A stretch of DNA of 61,359 nt, from NCBI RefSeq assembly GCF_014145635.1, contig NZ_JACHTC010000019.1, positions 1 to 61,359 of the forward strand. The letters run 5' to 3'. The notes beneath the pieces are model-generated. The model saw only the letters and a program-made list of their open reading frames with translations, had not been told where the DNA came from and ran no database searches. Of this stretch, positions 51,920-60,526 are shown piece after piece. The stretch's first letter is position 1; the number at the start of each line of letters is the position of its first letter. Source of the DNA: Myroides sp. WP-1 (GTDB lineage Bacteria; Bacteroidota; Bacteroidia; Flavobacteriales; Flavobacteriaceae). The position numbers were made by a program, and so were the translations under genes.

Positions 51920-52927
51920 ATGAGTGCAGATAAAGAAGCTAAATTGAAAGCTTTACAGCTAACGTTAGACAAATTAGACAAAACCTACGGAAAAGGAACG
52001 GTAATGAAATTGGGAGATACAGCTGTAGAAGAAGTTGAAGTCATCTCTTCGGGTTCTCTAGGTGTTGACTTAGCTTTAGGAGTAAGTGGATATCCAAAAG
52101 GAAGAATTATTGAAATCTATGGACCTGAATCTTCAGGTAAAACAACCTTAACATTACATGCCATTGCAGAGGCGCAAAAAGCAGGTGGTATTGCAGCTTT
52201 TATTGATGCGGAGCATGCTTTTGATCGTTTTTATGCACAGAAATTGGGTGTTGACATTGACAATTTGATCATTTCTCAACCAGACAACGGAGAACAAGCG
52301 TTGGAAATTGCAGAGAATCTAATTCGTTCTGGTGCAATTGACATTGTTGTTATTGACTCGGTAGCGGCTTTAACACCAAAAGGAGAAATTGAGGGAGATA
52401 TGGGAGATTCTAAAATGGGTCTTCACGCTCGTTTAATGTCACAAGCCTTGAGAAAATTGACCTCTACAATTAGCAAAACGAATTGTACTGTATTTTTCAT
52501 CAACCAGTTGAGAGATAAGATTGGAGTAATGTTCGGAAGTCCAGAAACAACAACGGGAGGTAATGCATTAAAATTCTATGCTTCTGTCCGTATCGACATT
52601 CGTCGTTCTACTCAGATTAAAGATGGAGAAAATGTAATTGGTAACCGCACAAAAGTAAAAATTGTTAAAAATAAAGTAGCACCTCCATTCCGTACAGCAG
52701 AATTTGATATTATGTATGGAGAAGGAATCTCGAAAGTAGGTGAAGTTTTAGACTTAGCTGTAGACTATGAAATCGTGAAAAAGAGCGGTTCTTGGTTCAG
52801 CTATGGAGATACAAAACTAGGACAAGGAAGAGATGCTGTTAAGTCTTTAATCAAAGACAATCCAGAATTAATGGATGAACTAGAACAAAAGATCAAAGAA
52901 GAAATCAAAAATAGAGAAGCACAATAA
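51920..52927 (+). CDS. recA: Recombinase RecA
   Basis: ATP-dependent strand-exchange protein and damage sensor. The 335-residue product has Walker [10 protein letters not shown] (about 70-78), the RecA signature [11 protein letters not shown] and the C-terminal acidic region. Length is normal and no intein is present. It is alone on its strand, followed by a perfect 32-base palindrome. Confidence 0.97.
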   Translation: MSADKEAKLKALQLTLDKLDKTYGKGTVMKLGDTAVEEVEVISSGSLGVDLALGVSGYPKGRIIEIYGPESSGKTTLTLHAIAEAQKAGGIAAFIDAEHAFDRFYAQKLGVDIDNLIISQPDNGEQALEIAENLIRSGAIDIVVIDSVAALTPKGEIEGDMGDSKMGLHARLMSQALRKLTSTISKTNCTVFFINQLRDKIGVMFGSPETTTGGNALKFYASVRIDIRRSTQIKDGENVIGNRTKVKIVKNKVAPPFRTAEFDIMYGEGISKVGEVLDLAVDYEIVKKSGSWFSYGDTKLGQGRDAVKSLIKDNPELMDELEQKIKEEIKNREAQ

Positions 52928-52941
52928 ACGCACTTCTTCAA

Positions 52942-52973
52942 CAGAAAGCCTCAATGTACATTGAGGCTTTCTG
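52942..52973. terminator. Perfect 32-base palindrome, probable bidirectional terminator
   Basis: CAGAAAGCCTCAATGT followed by its exact reverse complement, with no loop spacer, between convergent recA and the small membrane protein gene. The T tract after it is short (CTTTAAT), so it may act partly through the cruciform or RNA stem itself. Confidence 0.7.
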
Positions 52974-52975
52974 CT

Positions 52976-53269
52976 TTAATATATCTTTAGTAGTATTAAC
53001 AAGGATATATAGGCATTCCCACACAAGAAAATGAAAGCAATCCAATCTTTCCAACCTATTTTTTCACTATCATTCGCAAGTAGTTTATAGGCAAAAAAAC
53101 ACAAACACAGCACAAGATAGACTAGCACAAAATAATAGCTGTACACAATTAAAAAAGCATTTCTCGATGCATCTTCAACAAAAAAGAAAAGCATCCATAA
53201 AAGTAAAATTGGTAAACTAAGTAGCAGAATACGCAGCGAAAGTGATTGAATAAAATTTTTAATTGCCAT
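52976..53269 (-). CDS. Small hypothetical membrane protein
   Basis: The 97-residue product has three likely membrane helices (about 10-30, 38-62, 75-96) and very few polar residues. I recognise no family. Coding is supported only by its fit between recA and the plsC region, its hydrophobic pattern and the absence of a competing frame. The upstream flank carries the dyad AAGTTGA-T-TCAACTT (53277-53291) and no clear -7 box. Confidence 0.55.
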   Translation of the reverse strand: MAIKNFIQSLSLRILLLSLPILLLWMLFFFVEDASRNAFLIVYSYYFVLVYLVLCLCFFAYKLLANDSEKIGWKDWIAFIFLCGNAYISLLILLKIY

Positions 53270-53411
53270 AAAAACAAAGTTGATTCAACTTCATCTTTAC
53301 AAAAAAAGTACCAAAATTTTAATTGCACCTAAATCTATACGTCGTTTTTTTAATGAGACTAGATTTTCGTTTAGTAACAGACATCCCTATTTAGTGCTAC
53401 TCAACCAAAAA

Positions 53412-54164
53412 CTATTTTATTTTCTCTTCCCAATCTGCAACAACTTCCCAGATCATTTGAAAAGCACGACTCTTAATCTCTTTCTTGTCCTCTTGCGTTG
53501 CGTTTGCAGTAGAAATTGGTTGCAAAATCGCCACAGGCACCTTACCTGGTTTACCTATCCCCCATTGAAATGGAAAATAGTACTTTAAATACCCCATTGC
53601 CAAAGGTACGATAGGAATTTGATGATCAATTGCTAACCGAAAAGCCCCATCTTTAAATGTATCTAAGATAATATTGCGATCATCTGGAACACCCCCTTCT
53701 GGAAAGATACAAATACTCATTCCTTTGTTCAATTTCGCTTGTGCACTTTCAAAGACCTGATACCTACTTTTAGCATCTTTCCGATCGACCAAGATGCATG
53801 TTTTTTTGTAAAAGAATCCGAAAATAGGCAGTTTTGCCAATTCCTTTTTCCCCACGAAAACAAAAGGATTGTCCTTTATTAGTAACAACATCATCATAAT
53901 GTCCATCATAGAGGTATGATTGGCAATGAACATGTAGCTTTTTCCTCTTTCTAAAGGATGGGATTGTTCAATTTTATAAGACATCCCCATACCATAAAAG
54001 GTAAGACGAGCCCACAATCTCGCAACTTTATAGAAAGCAGGATAGGTAGAATCTGACCAGATTGTAGCAAGAAGAAAAGGCGATAAAAGCAGTATAACAA
54101 TCAACATCCAGAGGTAAAACCAAGCACGCCACAGAATACTAAAAAATGCGCGAATATATTGCAT
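53412..54164 (-). CDS. plsC: 1-acyl-sn-glycerol-3-phosphate acyltransferase
   Basis: Acylates lysophosphatidic acid to phosphatidic acid at the inner membrane. The 250-residue product has an N-terminal membrane helix, the acyltransferase motif NHTSMMD (HxxxxD, about 80-87), and FPEGGVPDD in place of the usual FPEGTRS, an unusual third motif. The hydrophobic VPLAMGY motif follows. Length is normal. It is divergent from trpS with separate promoters. Other lysophospholipid acyltransferases are possible. Confidence 0.88.
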   Translation of the reverse strand: MQYIRAFFSILWRAWFYLWMLIVILLLSPFLLATIWSDSTYPAFYKVARLWARLTFYGMGMSYKIEQSHPLERGKSYMFIANHTSMMDIMMMLLLIKDNPFVFVGKKELAKLPIFGFFYKKTCILVDRKDAKSRYQVFESAQAKLNKGMSICIFPEGGVPDDRNIILDTFKDGAFRLAIDHQIPIVPLAMGYLKYYFPFQWGIGKPGKVPVAILQPISTANATQEDKKEIKSRAFQMIWEVVADWEEKIK

Positions 54165-54199
54165 TAAGTAATGAATTTAAGGATTGGCAAGAAGCCACT

Positions 54200-54207
54200 C
54201 AAAAATA
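54200..54207 (-). promoter_or_regulatory. -7 box of plsC
   Basis: Minus-strand TATTTTTG matches TAnnTTTG, 36 bases upstream of plsC. Confidence 0.5.
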
Positions 54208-54271
54208 AAAAATAAAGCAATGGTAAACCAAGGAAAAAGAAAAAAAGAAAAACAATCCCTGCAAAAAACGC

Positions 54272-54279
54272 TATCTTTG
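54272..54279 (+). promoter_or_regulatory. -7 box of trpS
   Basis: TATCTTTG matches TAnnTTTG, 26 bases upstream of the trpS ATG. -33 TTTG not seen. Confidence 0.6.
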
Positions 54280-54304
54280 TTATCATTAAAAATACAAACA
54301 CGCA

Positions 54305-55285
54305 ATGGCTAAAATTCTAACGGGAGTTCAGAGTACAGGAACTCCGCATTTAGGGAATCTCTTAGGTGCAATTCTACCTGCAGTAGAAATGGCAAACAAC
54401 AAAGAGAATGAGTCTTTTATTTTTATTGCGAATTTACATTCAGCAACGCAAATTAAAGATGCAAAAACATTACAGGAAAACACCTATAGTGTTGCGGCTG
54501 CTTGGCTTGCTTGTGGTTTAGACGTTAATCATGTAACTTTTTACCGCCAGTCCGATGTACCGCAAACGACGGAGTTAACGTGGTACTTAAGTTGCTTTTT
54601 CCCATATCAACGCTTAACATTAGCGCACTCTTTTAAAGATAAATCAGAAGTGCTTGCCGATGTTAATACAGGGTTATTTACATACCCAATGTTAATGGCA
54701 GCAGACATTTTATTGTATGATGCTAATTTTGTACCTGTTGGAAAAGATCAATTGCAACATTTAGAGATCACTCGTGACGTTGCAGCTCGTTTCAACCATC
54801 AAATGGGAGAAACTTTTGTTCTTCCTGACGCCAAAATCTCAGAAGATGTTATGATTGTTCCAGGACTTGATGGAAATAAAATGAGTAAATCAAGAAACAA
54901 CATCATCAACATTTTCGAAAATGACAAGGCCCTGAGAAAACAAGTCATGAGTATTGAAACTGACAGTACTCCATTAGAAGACCCAAAAAATCCGGATACT
55001 TGTAACGTATTTACCCTTTATAAACTTTTGGCTACGCCAGAACAAATTGCACAAATGCGCGCTAAATATGAAGGAGGAAACTACGGATATGGTCATGCTA
55101 AACAAGAACTATACGAATTAATTGTTGACAAGTTTAAGGATACTCGTGAAAAATACGAGTACTACATCAACAACTTAGAAGAAGTAGATCGCTTGTTACA
55201 AGTTGGTGCAGCAAAAGCTTCGACAATAGCAACAGCGACATTAAATCGCGTTCGCGAAAAACTAGGATATCAAACATTGAAATAA
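54305..55285 (+). CDS. trpS: Tryptophan-tRNA ligase
   Basis: Charges tRNA-Trp with tryptophan. The 326-residue product shows the class I HIGH-like motif GTPHLGN (about 12-18) and the KMSKS motif (NKMSKSRNN, about 192-200), and has normal length. It stands alone between its -7 box and a strong terminator. I see no T-box leader, as expected in this phylum. Confidence 0.96.
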   Translation: MAKILTGVQSTGTPHLGNLLGAILPAVEMANNKENESFIFIANLHSATQIKDAKTLQENTYSVAAAWLACGLDVNHVTFYRQSDVPQTTELTWYLSCFFPYQRLTLAHSFKDKSEVLADVNTGLFTYPMLMAADILLYDANFVPVGKDQLQHLEITRDVAARFNHQMGETFVLPDAKISEDVMIVPGLDGNKMSKSRNNIINIFENDKALRKQVMSIETDSTPLEDPKNPDTCNVFTLYKLLATPEQIAQMRAKYEGGNYGYGHAKQELYELIVDKFKDTREKYEYYINNLEEVDRLLQVGAAKASTIATATLNRVREKLGYQTLK

Positions 55286-55290
55286 ATCAA

Positions 55291-55325
55291 AAGCGGGCAT
55301 TTAAATCAAAATGCCCGCTTTTTTT
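55291..55325. terminator. Bidirectional terminator
   Basis: GC-rich stem AAGCGGGCATTT/AAATGCCCGCTT-type with a T7 tract between convergent trpS and dprA. Confidence 0.88.
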
Positions 55326-55326
55326 A

Positions 55327-56439
55327 TTATCCCATACATTCATAATATTTTCCTGGCAAAGGTTTCACTAATCCTTGTAATTCCAGTTGTAGCAATAGCG
55401 TACTCACCTTGTAAATTGGCAAGTTACACTCCATGGCAATTAAATCCAGAACTGCTCGCCCTACTAAATTTAAGTAATCATAAATGCGTTGTTCCTCTTC
55501 TGACAAATTCAAAAATAATTCAGGTTGGATTAGACGAACTTTGGTTTTTACTTTATTCCAATTCAGAACATCGATGATCTCCCTAGGATCTTGCAGCAGT
55601 TGTGCTCGATGGGTACGAATCAATTCATTACACCCTTGACTCATTAAATCATCTACCCGTCCTGGTACAGCAAATACATCGCGATTATACTCATTTGCAA
55701 AAGTAACTGAACTCATGGATCCTCCCTTCATAGCACTTTCAACAACAACGGTGGCTTGACTCATTCCTGCAACAATGCGATTGCGTTGGATAAAATTCTC
55801 TCTTTCTATCTTCCTCTGTGTGGCAAACTCCGTTAAGACTCCTCCTTGTTCCATCATTTCATTAGCAAGTTTTCGATGATTCGCTGGATAAATCCGTTGC
55901 AACCCATGTCCCAAAATTCCGTACGTTTCTAAACCAAAAGCCAAGGCTTCTCTGTGTATACATGCATCAATTCCATAAGCTAATCCACTAATTACAATAG
56001 GATTAAAAGGTTGAACCACTTCCATAAATTGCTTACAAAAAGCAAGCCCTCTAGTAGTAGGTGTACGCGTACCAACTAAACTGACTATAGGACGACTTTT
56101 CCAATCTGGCAAACCTATCCCTTTGTAAAATAATATAATAGGAGCATCATCACACTGATGCAAATAGTAAGGATACTTTTCTTCTTGATAAAACAACGGC
56201 TGAATATGACTTTTTTGCATTTGTTTGAGTTCTTTTTCTGCCCAAATCAAATTGTCTTTTTCTTGTAACTGTTTTGTTACTTGACCCGATACTCGCTTTA
56301 TCAATAATTCTTGTGTACTTGCTTTGAACACCTTCTTTGCTGTCCCAAAATTTTCAATCAACCGCTTGCCAATTATAGGTCCTACTCCATTTACTTTGGT
56401 TAGGGCTAACGTATAGAACAAATCTTCTTCTTTCATCAA
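55327..56439 (-). CDS. dprA: DNA-processing protein DprA
   Basis: DprA protects incoming single-stranded DNA during natural transformation and loads RecA on it. The 370-residue product has an N-terminal helical domain, the extended Rossmann core with GTRTPTTRGL, SGLAYGIDACIHREAL and GGSMSSVTFA...VFAVPG motifs, and a C-terminal winged-helix-like segment (about 305-365). The ATG one codon in is an alternative start. It is divergent from the HU/SPOR gene, an order common in flavobacteria. Competence itself is not shown by this gene. Confidence 0.93.
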   Translation of the reverse strand: MMKEEDLFYTLALTKVNGVGPIIGKRLIENFGTAKKVFKASTQELLIKRVSGQVTKQLQEKDNLIWAEKELKQMQKSHIQPLFYQEEKYPYYLHQCDDAPIILFYKGIGLPDWKSRPIVSLVGTRTPTTRGLAFCKQFMEVVQPFNPIVISGLAYGIDACIHREALAFGLETYGILGHGLQRIYPANHRKLANEMMEQGGVLTEFATQRKIERENFIQRNRIVAGMSQATVVVESAMKGGSMSSVTFANEYNRDVFAVPGRVDDLMSQGCNELIRTHRAQLLQDPREIIDVLNWNKVKTKVRLIQPELFLNLSEEEQRIYDYLNLVGRAVLDLIAMECNLPIYKVSTLLLQLELQGLVKPLPGKYYECMG

Positions 56440-56568
56440 AACAATGTTAATTAATTAAATTTTCTTATCTTAGTAACTCTAGTATCAAAAACCTAACCAT
56501 TCATTACCAAACACTTAACAACCATACCTTGTTATACTAAATTGTTAATAAAAAAAAGCCGCTTATTA

Positions 56569-56599
56569 TTTGCTAACCGATTGGTTTAGACTAATTTTG
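56569..56599 (+). promoter_or_regulatory. Full consensus promoter of the HU/SPOR gene
   Basis: TTTG (56569-56572), 19-base spacer, TAATTTTG (56592-56599): an exact match to the Bacteroidota TTTG-N19-TAnnTTTG pattern. Only four bases separate the -7 box from the first ATG (56604), so transcription should start at or just after that codon. Confidence 0.85.
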
Positions 56600-56603
56600 T
56601 AAT

Positions 56604-57536
56604 ATGAAGATGACTCAATACATATCAGCCCTATTATATCGCTATCCATGCGTTATTGTTCCTGGATTTGGTGCTTTTATCACCGAAATTCAATCGTCTT
56701 TTTACGATGAGGAAAAACACATGTTCTTCCCTCCACAAAAGCGAATCTCTTTTAATAGAAATATTGTGAACAACGATGGATTACTAGCGAATCACATTGC
56801 TATACAGGAACGTATTTCTTATGAGGAAGCCGTGATGCGTATTCAGGCTATGGTTGCTGATTGGAATAATACATTAACTTCTTTCGATTCTTTGAATTTA
56901 GAATCTATTGGGGTATTTAGTTATAACGAGGAAAAAAGCTTGCAATTTGATCCAATTCAACATCAAAATTACTTGGCAACTTCTTTTGGTTTATCTTCAG
57001 TTGGTGTTCAAGCTATTACACGTGGAAAAGAGTCAGCTCCACAAGTTATTGCTTTGGAACCAACACCTATAAGAACAAGACGTACAGCAAATTTCTTTAA
57101 ATATGCTTCTGTACTAGTGCTCGTTGCTGGTATTGGAAGTGTTTTAGTACAAAATGGTTATACAGCTTACGTTAATGATCAAACTCTTTCTATTGAAAAT
57201 AACGTTCAGTCGAAAGTTCAGAATAGATTACAACAAGCCACTTTCCTTATTGAACCAACAACGGAGACCATTGCTTTACCGGTGAAAGATGAAACTGTTG
57301 TTATTGCAAAACCGTATCATCTCGTTGCAGCGGCTTTTCGAAGTGAGGAAAATGCAGCTATAGAGGTTGAACTATTAAAAGCAAAAGGATTTGATCAAGC
57401 ATCTTTCTTAGGTCGAACGAAATACGGAATGTATCCTGTTTTGTATGCAAGTTATGCGACACAAGAAGAGGCGAAAGAAGCTTTAAAAGAAATTCATCGC
57501 AAAATGAATAAAGAGGCTTGGATTTTTATTAAATAA
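56604..57536 (+). CDS. HU-CCDC81-like and SPOR domain membrane protein
   Basis: The 310-residue product combines an N-terminal cytoplasmic HU/CCDC81-like region (about 1-140, with VIVPGFGAFITEIQ and RISFNRNIVNNDGLLANHIA), one membrane helix (about 164-186), and a C-terminal SPOR domain (237-310) that should sit in the periplasm and bind denuded peptidoglycan. It could therefore link DNA or a cytoplasmic partner to the cell wall (inference). The promoter lies so close that the mRNA may be leaderless or translation may start at the third codon (56610). It is followed by a strong terminator. The family is known in Bacteroidota but has no assigned role that I know. Confidence 0.85.
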   Translation: MKMTQYISALLYRYPCVIVPGFGAFITEIQSSFYDEEKHMFFPPQKRISFNRNIVNNDGLLANHIAIQERISYEEAVMRIQAMVADWNNTLTSFDSLNLESIGVFSYNEEKSLQFDPIQHQNYLATSFGLSSVGVQAITRGKESAPQVIALEPTPIRTRRTANFFKYASVLVLVAGIGSVLVQNGYTAYVNDQTLSIENNVQSKVQNRLQQATFLIEPTTETIALPVKDETVVIAKPYHLVAAAFRSEENAAIEVELLKAKGFDQASFLGRTKYGMYPVLYASYATQEEAKEALKEIHRKMNKEAWIFIK

Positions 57537-57551
57537 TACGTTAAATATACG

Positions 57552-57581
57552 AACCGAACGCTAAACGTTCGGTTTTTTTTT
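57552..57581 (+). terminator. Terminator of the HU/SPOR gene
   Basis: Stem AACCGAACG/CGTTCGGTT with a CTAAA loop and T9 following. Confidence 0.88.
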
Positions 57582-57591
57582 GCTTTGTGGC

Positions 57592-57599
57592 TATCTTTG
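57592..57599 (+). promoter_or_regulatory. -7 box of thioesterase/nuclease pair
   Basis: TATCTTTG matches TAnnTTTG, just after the preceding terminator and 17 bases upstream of the ATG at 57617. Confidence 0.65.
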
Positions 57600-57616
57600 T
57601 CAAAAATATACTCTTT

Positions 57617-58126
57617 ATGAAGGCAAAATTAGTATCTGAATCAGCTACTATCATGAGCGATTTAGTTCTCCCAGGAGAAACAAATCCTTTAAACAATATG
57701 TTTGGAGGGGAATTATTAGCGCGAATGGATAGAGCTGCAGGAATTGCTGCAAGAAGACATTCTAGAAGAATCTGCGTAACAGCATCTGTCAATCACGTTG
57801 CTTTTAATAAACCGATTCCCTTAGGAAGTGTTGTAACTATAGAAGCTAAAATATCTAGAGCCTTTACTTCATCTATGGAGATTTACATTGATGTGTGGAT
57901 TGAAGATCGCGAATCAGGTAGTAAAACAAAGGCTAATGAAGCGATTTATACGTTTGTTGCAGTAGATGATATGGGAAATCCTGTACCCGTTCCTGAACTT
58001 ATCACGGAAACTGAACTGGAGCATCAGCGTTATGAAGCTGCATTGAGAAGAAAACAACTGAGCTTAGTCCTCGCTGGTAAATTAAAACCAAGTGATGCAA
58101 CTGAACTAAAAGCTCTATTTAATTAA
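57617..58126 (+). CDS. Acyl-CoA thioesterase (hotdog fold)
   Basis: Hydrolyses acyl-CoA to free acid and CoA in the cytoplasm. The frame is open from a GTG at 57587, but that lies before the -7 box, so I start at the ATG 57617 (169 residues). The hotdog motifs GETNPLNNMFGGELLARMDRAAG and SVNHVAFNKPI are visible, placing it with the YciA-like acyl-CoA thioesterases. The S1/P1 nuclease follows after 14 bases, probably on the same transcript, but a functional link is not apparent. Confidence 0.88.
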   Translation: MKAKLVSESATIMSDLVLPGETNPLNNMFGGELLARMDRAAGIAARRHSRRICVTASVNHVAFNKPIPLGSVVTIEAKISRAFTSSMEIYIDVWIEDRESGSKTKANEAIYTFVAVDDMGNPVPVPELITETELEHQRYEAALRRKQLSLVLAGKLKPSDATELKALFN

Positions 58127-58140
58127 TAGAAAAACAAACA

Positions 58141-58929
58141 ATGAGAAAAATTTTATTTGCCTTAGTCTTCGCGCTTTGTCTATTACAATCGTCAGCAATC
58201 TTTGCATGGGGAACGACTGGACACCGCGTTATCGCAGAAATCGCGGAGAGAAACCTAAGCAGAAAAGCTAAAAAAGAATTAAAAAAAATCATCGGAGATC
58301 AACAATTGGCGTATTGGGCAAACTGGCCTGATTTCATCAAATCTGATTCTACTTGGAAATTTGCTGATGGTTGGCATTACATCAATATGCCAGGAAACTT
58401 ACCTCGTCCTGCGTTCGATCAGGAATTAGCGAATTCTACAGATGATAATTTGTACAAACGTGCGTTAACGCTGATTGAAGAGTTAAAAAGCAATACGCTA
58501 ACTTTAGAGGAGAAACAACAAAAATTGTACTTCTTAATCCACATGATAGGTGATGCACACCAACCTTTACACATTGGAAGATTGGAAGATTTAGGTGGAA
58601 ATCGCGTAAAAGTAGAGTGGTTTAGAAAACCAACGAACTTACACAGTTTATGGGATTCTGCTCTAGTGGATTTTGACAAATACAGCTATACTGAATATGC
58701 TACTGTCTTAGACGTTCATGGAAAAACACATAATCAAACCCTAATCAAAGGGAATTTAGAAGATTGGATTTTCGATTCTTACACTATGGCTAACACGATT
58801 TACAACAGTGTAGAAGAAAACGAAAACTTGAGTTACCGCTACCACTTTGACTTTAAAGATACCGTAGAGTCACAACTTTTAAAAGGAGGGCTTCGTCTAG
58901 CAAAACTGTTGAACGAAATTTATAAATAA
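58141..58929 (+). CDS. S1/P1 nuclease
   Basis: Zinc-dependent single-strand-preferring nuclease/3'-nucleotidase, secreted. The 262-residue product has a signal peptide ending just before WGTTGHR (Trp at 23). The mature N-terminal Trp and His, PDFIKSD, WHYIN, HMIGDAHQPLHIG and NLHSLWD supply the three-zinc ligands in the order of the P1 enzyme. A location in the periplasm is likely. It is the second gene after the thioesterase and ends at a strong terminator. Confidence 0.92.
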   Translation: MRKILFALVFALCLLQSSAIFAWGTTGHRVIAEIAERNLSRKAKKELKKIIGDQQLAYWANWPDFIKSDSTWKFADGWHYINMPGNLPRPAFDQELANSTDDNLYKRALTLIEELKSNTLTLEEKQQKLYFLIHMIGDAHQPLHIGRLEDLGGNRVKVEWFRKPTNLHSLWDSALVDFDKYSYTEYATVLDVHGKTHNQTLIKGNLEDWIFDSYTMANTIYNSVEENENLSYRYHFDFKDTVESQLLKGGLRLAKLLNEIYK

Positions 58930-58930
58930 C

Positions 58931-58962
58931 AAAAAAGAGCAAGGTAAACTTGCTCTTTTTTT
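58931..58962. terminator. Bidirectional terminator
   Basis: Stem AAAAAAGAGCAAG/CTTGCTCTTTTTT with a GTAAA loop, between convergent genes. Confidence 0.85.
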
Positions 58963-58980
58963 GTTATTATTTTTGAGTAC

Positions 58981-60390
58981 TTATCTACTTCTAGAATAAG
59001 AAGACGAGGAAGAAGATCCGCTACTTCTTGAACCAGAGCTAGAACCAGAACTACGAGAGTAACTCGATCCACTGCTTCCAGAACTATAACTCGATGAACT
59101 CCTAGAATAGCTTGGACTACTACTTGATGAGTTGTAACTTGACGAACTACGGGAGTAACTTGGGCTACTAGATGAACTGCGTGAATAACTCGGACTACTG
59201 CTTCCTGAACTCGAAGAAGAGCTTGATCCACGGGAGTAATTTGAACTACTACTTCCCGAGGTATTACTACTTGATGAACTTGATCCTCTTGAGTAATAAC
59301 CCGAATTCGAACTAGTTGAGTTGCTGCTTCCTGTTGTTCCACTAGATGAACTTGAACCGCGTGAATAATACCCATTAGATGTATTTGTACCTTCAGAAGT
59401 ACTGCCTGATCCACTCGATCCACGTGAATAATATCCCGAATTTGAGTTCGTTGAGTTTGTATTGTTGCTACTAATCGCTTCTCCTCGCTTATAGGTATCT
59501 CCTCCACTTGACGTTGAACTACCTGAACTACCTCTTGAATAATAATTGTTATCTACACGATTGATATCTCGAGTTGACGCATTACTATCTCTACTTGACG
59601 CATTCGTATCGCGTGAATAATTAGTGGCTTCTTTTGTATAAGAAGAAGATCTAGACTCGGCTAAATCACGTCTGTTAGAATAACCATTATTTCGCTCATA
59701 AAAAGAGTTATTTGGATTGGAGCGTTCGTAATAATCTTTTCTCACCTCACTATACATGGATCTAGAGTGATTGTTGTAATGGTTGTTGGTGTAAACATAT
59801 CTGTTGCTGTAATTGATGTGATTATGCACGTGAACAACATAGGTTGCTGTTGGATAAGGTGCATAATAGGAGTAATACGAAGGATAATATCCCCAATACC
59901 AAGAAGAATAGTATGGACGATAAGACACTCCCCAGAACAAGCTAAACACTGGAGGTGTAACTACATAAACTGGCTCATAAATATAATTAGGTCCGTATAG
60001 ATAACTATTTCCTACAATTTGAATAGAAACTTGATTACGACGACTATTTTTTTCAATTTCTATTGTCGCTACGTCTTGATACATATCGCGTCCTAAAACG
60101 GCTTGAATAACGATTAAATGGGCTTTACCTTCCATTACTTCGATTACGCGTAAATAGTCTACATAACCATCTCTATTTAAATCGAGGTTATTAATTCGCA
60201 AACTTGGATCATTCAGGCGATATTCAAAATCCTCTAGGTCTTTTGAATCACCAAAGATAGAAGCAACAGCTTGTAAATCCAAGTTATCGCTAATGTCGTA
60301 ATTCGTTGCCGTTACTACTGCTTTTTGTGCCTGTGTTGGAAGAGCACAAAGCAAAAATAAGGCAACCATATGATAATATAAAAACTTCAT
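58981..60390 (-). CDS. Secreted protein with EF-hand-like motif and long serine-rich repeat tail
   Basis: The 469-residue product has a signal peptide (to about TQAQ, residue 22). Its N-terminal region has the EF-hand-like loop DLNRDGYVDY (about 72-81), which could bind calcium. A tyrosine-rich stretch (about 155-220, YYPSYYSYY) follows, and from about residue 290 a tail dominated by Ser, Gly, Tyr and Arg with repeats such as YYSRGSSGS and YSRSSSS. The N-terminal half resembles a conserved flavobacterial hypothetical protein; the tail is low complexity. No function is known. The Ser/Tyr-rich tail suggests a surface or matrix role, or a glycosylation substrate (inference). Confidence 0.7.
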   Translation of the reverse strand: MKFLYYHMVALFLLCALPTQAQKAVVTATNYDISDNLDLQAVASIFGDSKDLEDFEYRLNDPSLRINNLDLNRDGYVDYLRVIEVMEGKAHLIVIQAVLGRDMYQDVATIEIEKNSRRNQVSIQIVGNSYLYGPNYIYEPVYVVTPPVFSLFWGVSYRPYYSSWYWGYYPSYYSYYAPYPTATYVVHVHNHINYSNRYVYTNNHYNNHSRSMYSEVRKDYYERSNPNNSFYERNNGYSNRRDLAESRSSSYTKEATNYSRDTNASSRDSNASTRDINRVDNNYYSRGSSGSSTSSGGDTYKRGEAISSNNTNSTNSNSGYYSRGSSGSGSTSEGTNTSNGYYSRGSSSSSGTTGSSNSTSSNSGYYSRGSSSSSSNTSGSSSSNYSRGSSSSSSSGSSSPSYSRSSSSSPSYSRSSSSYNSSSSSPSYSRSSSSYSSGSSGSSYSRSSGSSSGSRSSGSSSSSSYSRSR

Positions 60391-60460
60391 TTTGTCTACT
60401 TTTTAAGTTAAACACCTATTGTCTTTCAAATAATGTGCCAACAATTTATAACTAAGGTAC

Positions 60461-60493
60461 AAAAAAAGCCCTTACCGATATGGTAAGGACTTC
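60461..60493 (-). terminator. Terminator of the OmpA-family gene
   Basis: Minus-strand stem CCTTACC/GGTAAGG (extended by AAG and CTT across a one-base bulge) with a 5-base loop and T7, beyond the OmpA stop. Confidence 0.75.
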
Positions 60494-60526
60494 TTAAAAT
60501 ATACTAAACTTAATGCTTATGCGAAT

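Noticed and set aside
53280..53588. 102-codon frame antisense to plsC
   Set aside because: Overlaps the plsC C-terminal coding region and has no coding features.
58920..59507. 195-codon minus-strand frame overlapping the serine-rich gene
   Set aside because: It stays open only because the repeats are short and regular; its Val/Gln/His-rich product has no start site or family features, whereas the other frame has a signal peptide and a conserved N-terminal half.
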